64,000 nucleotides of DNA from Alitta virens (taxonomy: Eukaryota; Annelida; Polychaeta; Phyllodocida; Nereididae). The notes under the pieces were generated by a model. That model did no database searches and was not told where the DNA came from. It worked only from the letters and a program-made list of their open reading frames with translations. Shown here one piece after another: positions 60,376 through 64,000 of the stretch (position 1 is the stretch's first letter; each line of letters starts with the position of its first letter). The translations under genes were made by a program, and so were the position numbers. The DNA lies in contig OW028574.1 of NCBI GenBank assembly GCA_932294295.1, positions 11,170,215 to 11,234,214 on the forward strand. The letters are read 5' to 3'.

Positions 60376-62606
60376 TGTACAACTTAATTGATATGGTGGC
60401 TCTTAAAAATACAGACAATAGCAGTTAATTGTATATCACCGCTGAATGTGCAGTATACACCCACTCCATCCCCATTTGGTTCCACCTGTTATGTGAGCAC
60501 TAAATAAGTGTAATAATACTAAAAAAAATAATAACTCTATTACTCCATAATGATTGAATATGACTATTAAATTCTTGTAAATCTTTATGCCACACCATAA
60601 AGTTATAACCAATGTGACATTTAAAATCAAGTAGATAATAACAGTACTTTACACTGGCGCAGGATTTTAGATGAACTGACTACAAGGTGTCTCTAGCTAG
60701 TTATGGCTCATTTCGGCCTGCTATAGCTTCAACTAGTAGTTCCTAACTCTGGATAGCTACAGTCTTTATGAGTTGTACTGTTTACATAGAGCTAGCTACC
60801 TACGAGAACATAACAACAGCATAGTCTGCATCAGGCAATTATACTCCATCTTTGTGGTTTGCTAAAGATAGTATTTTGCTTGGGCTCAGATTAGTTAGTT
60901 TGCATGAAATGCTGCAGATGTGATGATGAGATGATAAATAACACATTTCACGTTAAACAAATAGATTCAATAAAACGAGAAAACAATATTCCTGGACATG
61001 TCCATCACACCGACATAATTCTTTACAAATTGCAATGAAAGATAAATATTTACAATGATATGAATATAAAAGTATAAACATATTAGTATTGCAGGTGACA
61101 AGATATAGAAATCTATGCTTCATTTTAATCGATTTGAAAAATGTGCAATTATCTTTCCATAATGATATTTTGCATAAATCTGAAACCCCACGAGAGCGCT
61201 CGATAGCAAAACCAATCTGTCTCAGAGTGTCCCTGATCTTTCAGGCACTGAAAACAGCAATGATATGTTGTAAATTCGTCACTAGTCGTGAGTCTCATTA
61301 CACGTCTCATACTGAGGAGAATTTGGATTGCCTGGAAAAAACAATTATTTGTATATAAATGGATGTGGGTCAGCCTGCCATGAATGTTATTGCAAAAATG
61401 GCCAATAAATTAATCTCAATCTAAAGATGTTATGAAACCATTACGATGACTAAATTGATAATTGATGGAGCTTGGGTTATTTTTTAATAACATCACATTT
61501 CTATGAAAACTTCTGACGATCATTTCCAGGAACAACAGTGGACAGAATCTTGGCCTCTTTACACCTCTAATATGATATAAGTGATTTCAGGAGATAGATT
61601 TGTGATAATTCAAGTTATTTATTTTGCTCACCAAGTCATGGCATGGAGCCAGAAAAGACAGATACAACAATAAAGTACACATGGCCTCAGGAGACAGTAA
61701 TACAATAAAAACTCCAAAAATACTGGTTTAGCAAGTAAAATAGAATAGGCCTACTAGTTTAACAATTTAGTAAAGTATCAACCGCGGTTTAGCTGAATAA
61801 CTGAAGTTCATACCTTAATAGCCACTTTCAAAAAGATTGTTAGGATAAGCCAAGAGTTAATACATCCAAGACTTTGTCTACAGAAAGAATGAGCCTCACA
61901 TCATCTTTCCCCTATATCTGATAACGTTTCCTTTGTTGGAAAAATGTTACACAAGCTGGTAATGTAAGTGCTGTTTTATGACTTTTCCCCATGACCTTCA
62001 ATCTAGAAGAGAGAAATCACATTACCCAAATTGAGGACTTGTCCCATCTACATGATGATAAAAGTACTATCTACTTAGAGCAAAAGCAGGACTTTTTTGT
62101 CATGAAGATGGACAGGACCACCAAACAGAAATGTCATGCAAAGAACAATATGGTGACAGCAGTCACAGTCAACATGTGGATTTTTTCTCATCGTTTCTCT
62201 GGACGCCGTAGCTATTAGCCTATCACACAACAGTTAATGGTACTGTTTATTTCTGCTCCGAATGCATGACACAAATAACGCAGGTGAATGTCATTTGCAC
62301 AATTGGGTTGCTTTATTCTTTTTCCCTTAGCATTCAGAATAATGTGGTTTGTAAACTGTCATGACTCCTCCGTGTAAATGCATTAATACAATCAATAATA
62401 ACTATGATTCGTCATTCAAGATTAAGGCGGTCAGTACACTGGTCATTTCTGTTTTCAGTGCCTGAAAGTTACAAATGAAGTCAGAGAAAACACCTGACAC
62501 AACTAATATGTGAGTATTGGTCCTATTGGAAAAGTTTGGAAAAATCTTCACTGTTACCCTCTTACAATAATTCATTTCACACAATTTGTTTAACTTCTTT
62601 TCTTTT
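60376..62606. other. Intergenic stretch without recognised gene
   Basis: No supported gene. A 19-base inverted pair (TTTCAGGCACTGAAAACAG near 61241 and its complement near 62447) hints at another diverged repeat. Confidence 0.45.
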
Positions 62607-62918
62607 TTATGCATTTTGGAATGCATTGCATGACAGTTCATTTTCTACATCTTTTGATGGAAAAGTAGGGCACCGTGCTCTCACACGGGTTCTTAGCTGA
62701 ATATTTCTTCCAAAGATTGGTCCCTCCCAAACCCCATCTATCCTGAATACATGGGTCCCTAAATGTGACAGGAATTGATTTGCCTGATGCTTAACGCCTT
62801 CAGACATCAGCACAAAGTGATGAGCAAACTGGCTGCTGTCCAGGTGAAGGGTCAAGCACTCGTGCTGGACACCAAGTAATCTGCAATCGCACACAGAAGC
62901 CTTGGTCTTTTTTGGCAT
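62607..62918 (-). other. Unassigned minus-strand ORF of 103 codons
   Basis: This frame is not low-complexity and has a balanced composition (phrases such as HECLTLHLDSSQFAHHF and THVFRIDGVWEGPIFGRN). An acceptor-like TGTGTGCGATTGCAG precedes codon 15. I recognise no family and see no good donor or partner exon. It could be part of an unknown gene or transposon ORF, or chance; no function is assigned. Confidence 0.2.
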
Positions 62919-62969
62919 TATATGGAAGCAAGGACTTCACAGATTGCTGTCAAGGTTGAATATGCTGTG

Positions 62970-63215
62970 CAGTATACTGGGTAGCCTGGTGATTAAGGTA
63001 TGGCCGGTCAGTACACTGGTCAATTTTACTTGAGGTTCCGGCTTTGATTCCCAGCCAGGGCAGCCTTCATGAGCTACATCTCATCTTGATATCAGTCACA
63101 TGAGACACTTTATTCATTGTGCCTTGCACTCGGTGTCTATGCTTGGCAAGTAAAAGACCCTCACCAAGGATGATGCAATGCACAGTAGTTAATCTAAGGG
63201 GTTGACCAATTCAGT
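62970..63215 (+). repeat. SINE-A copy (diverged)
   Basis: GGTAGCCTGGTGATTAAGG (A box region), GGCTTTGATTCCC (B box region), then CTTCATGAGCTACATCTC, CACTCGGTGTCTATGCT and GGCAAGTAAAAGACCC match SINE-A at 45328. It ends before the GATGATGAGATGA-type tail. Confidence 0.7.
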
Positions 63216-63289
63216 GGAACAATGTTTTATTTTCAGTGAATCAAGGTACGAAACATATACTCATTGTTGTAGTTTTAGAGGCATCATCT

Positions 63290-63920
63290 ACTTGCTGTTC
63301 ATTTAAAAAGAGTATCTAAATCTTTTCAAGTTTTAATCACTCTATTTTCAGGCAGGTATCTATGGTTACAGAGCAGACAAAAAATAATACTTGAGGTTTC
63401 AGCTACAGATGAAGAATATTTTTAAGTAAATTTAGCTACTTAATTTTCTGCATCTATTTCTGCGCAAATTCACTACGTTATTCACCTAAAGATACCGGTA
63501 AAGTATGATGCTCTGATAAACAAATATCAGCGTCATATCCGCAGAAAATTTCAGTTGATTTAAATAGACTTTCTCAGAAAACTTCTAAGTTCCAGACTTG
63601 ATAATGTTGCAAGACTTCCCAAAGTTCATTAATTAAAAAGCAAGTAGGTACTTGGGAAGACAACGGACTGTAATGAATTGGCCAAAAGTTGAATCAGTAG
63701 AAGAGAATTGCTAAGGAAGACTGATAAAACTGTCTGGAAGCAATGTGTCTTGTTAGCTAAAAACAGAGCAGTAAAAAGAATCTCCGGGTTTTTAGGAGCA
63801 ATGAACTATACTCAAGAGAGAGGCAATGTCTGTTCGTATTTGCTAAATTATAAATGAAAGTTCATGACGTTAGTTTACACTGTTCATGGAGCATTAGGCA
63901 CATTCGTGGAATTAAAAAAA
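63290..63920 (-). repeat. Inverted repeat pair R2, right arm
   Basis: The approximate reverse complement of 58690-59360, about 4 kb away. The internal block 63562-63599 is in direct rather than inverted orientation relative to the left arm. No gene was recognised in it or in the last 80 bases of the window. Confidence 0.8.
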
Positions 63921-64000
63921 AAAAAAAAGGCAAAGTAAACAAAAAATTTTTTTTACCACCTAACTATTCGCTCAACATAAATTTTGAACGTAAAATATTT

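Overview
The window looks like animal nuclear DNA. It is moderately AT-rich, has very long introns, carries tRNA-derived SINEs and cut-and-paste DNA transposon remnants, and lacks compact ORFs. The only host gene I can support is the 3' part of a Wnt gene of the Wnt5 subfamily on the + strand. Its penultimate and last coding exons lie at 3450-3742 and 25070-25531, separated by a 21.3 kb phase-0 intron. The Wnt5 residues, together with the style of the repeats, suggest a marine invertebrate, perhaps a deuterostome such as an echinoderm or a hemichordate/amphioxus-like animal. That taxonomic call is inference and weak.

Layout. Bases 1-3449 are the 3' part of the preceding Wnt5 intron. The earlier coding exons (signal peptide and roughly the first third of the protein) lie outside the window. 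This stretch holds a dense set of nuclear-receptor half-sites at 797-1005, four copies of an 8-mer in the first 700 bases and paired ETS-type sites near 1.3 kb. The large intron (3743-25069) is mostly single-copy-looking DNA with short simple repeats, a 17-bp minisatellite at 21.3-21.5 kb, and no recognisable transposon apart from a small SINE scrap near 15.8 kb. The last exon is followed by an AT-rich 3' UTR (about 25532-27160) with three AATAAA signals and four Pumilio-type TGTANATA motifs, two of them almost adjacent.

From 27.3 kb to the end the character changes to a repeat-rich intergenic region. It contains: a roughly 1.5-kb interspersed family with a recurring 17-base internal motif (27.5-29.5, 49.5-51.0 and 56.9-57.8 kb); a TA-flanked mariner-like MITE family (30.9, 31.9 and 37.4 kb); two TTAA-flanked nonautonomous DNA elements (40.5-41.3 and 52.5-55.2 kb), the second containing a 5'-truncated LINE; at least three tRNA-derived SINE families, including a SINE nested in another SINE with an exact 15-bp target duplication; two foldback hairpins; an inverted repeat pair at 58.7-59.4 and 63.3-63.9 kb that differs by an internal 38-bp micro-inversion; and large GAA/GGA and ACT triplet arrays. 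A repeat-poor island at 43.6-44.45 kb, rich in homeodomain-type TAATTA words, stands out as a possible distal regulatory element.

No prokaryotic features, CRISPR arrays, rRNA genes or intact tRNA genes were seen. Most open frames of 60-200 codons in the window are chance or triplet-repeat frames.
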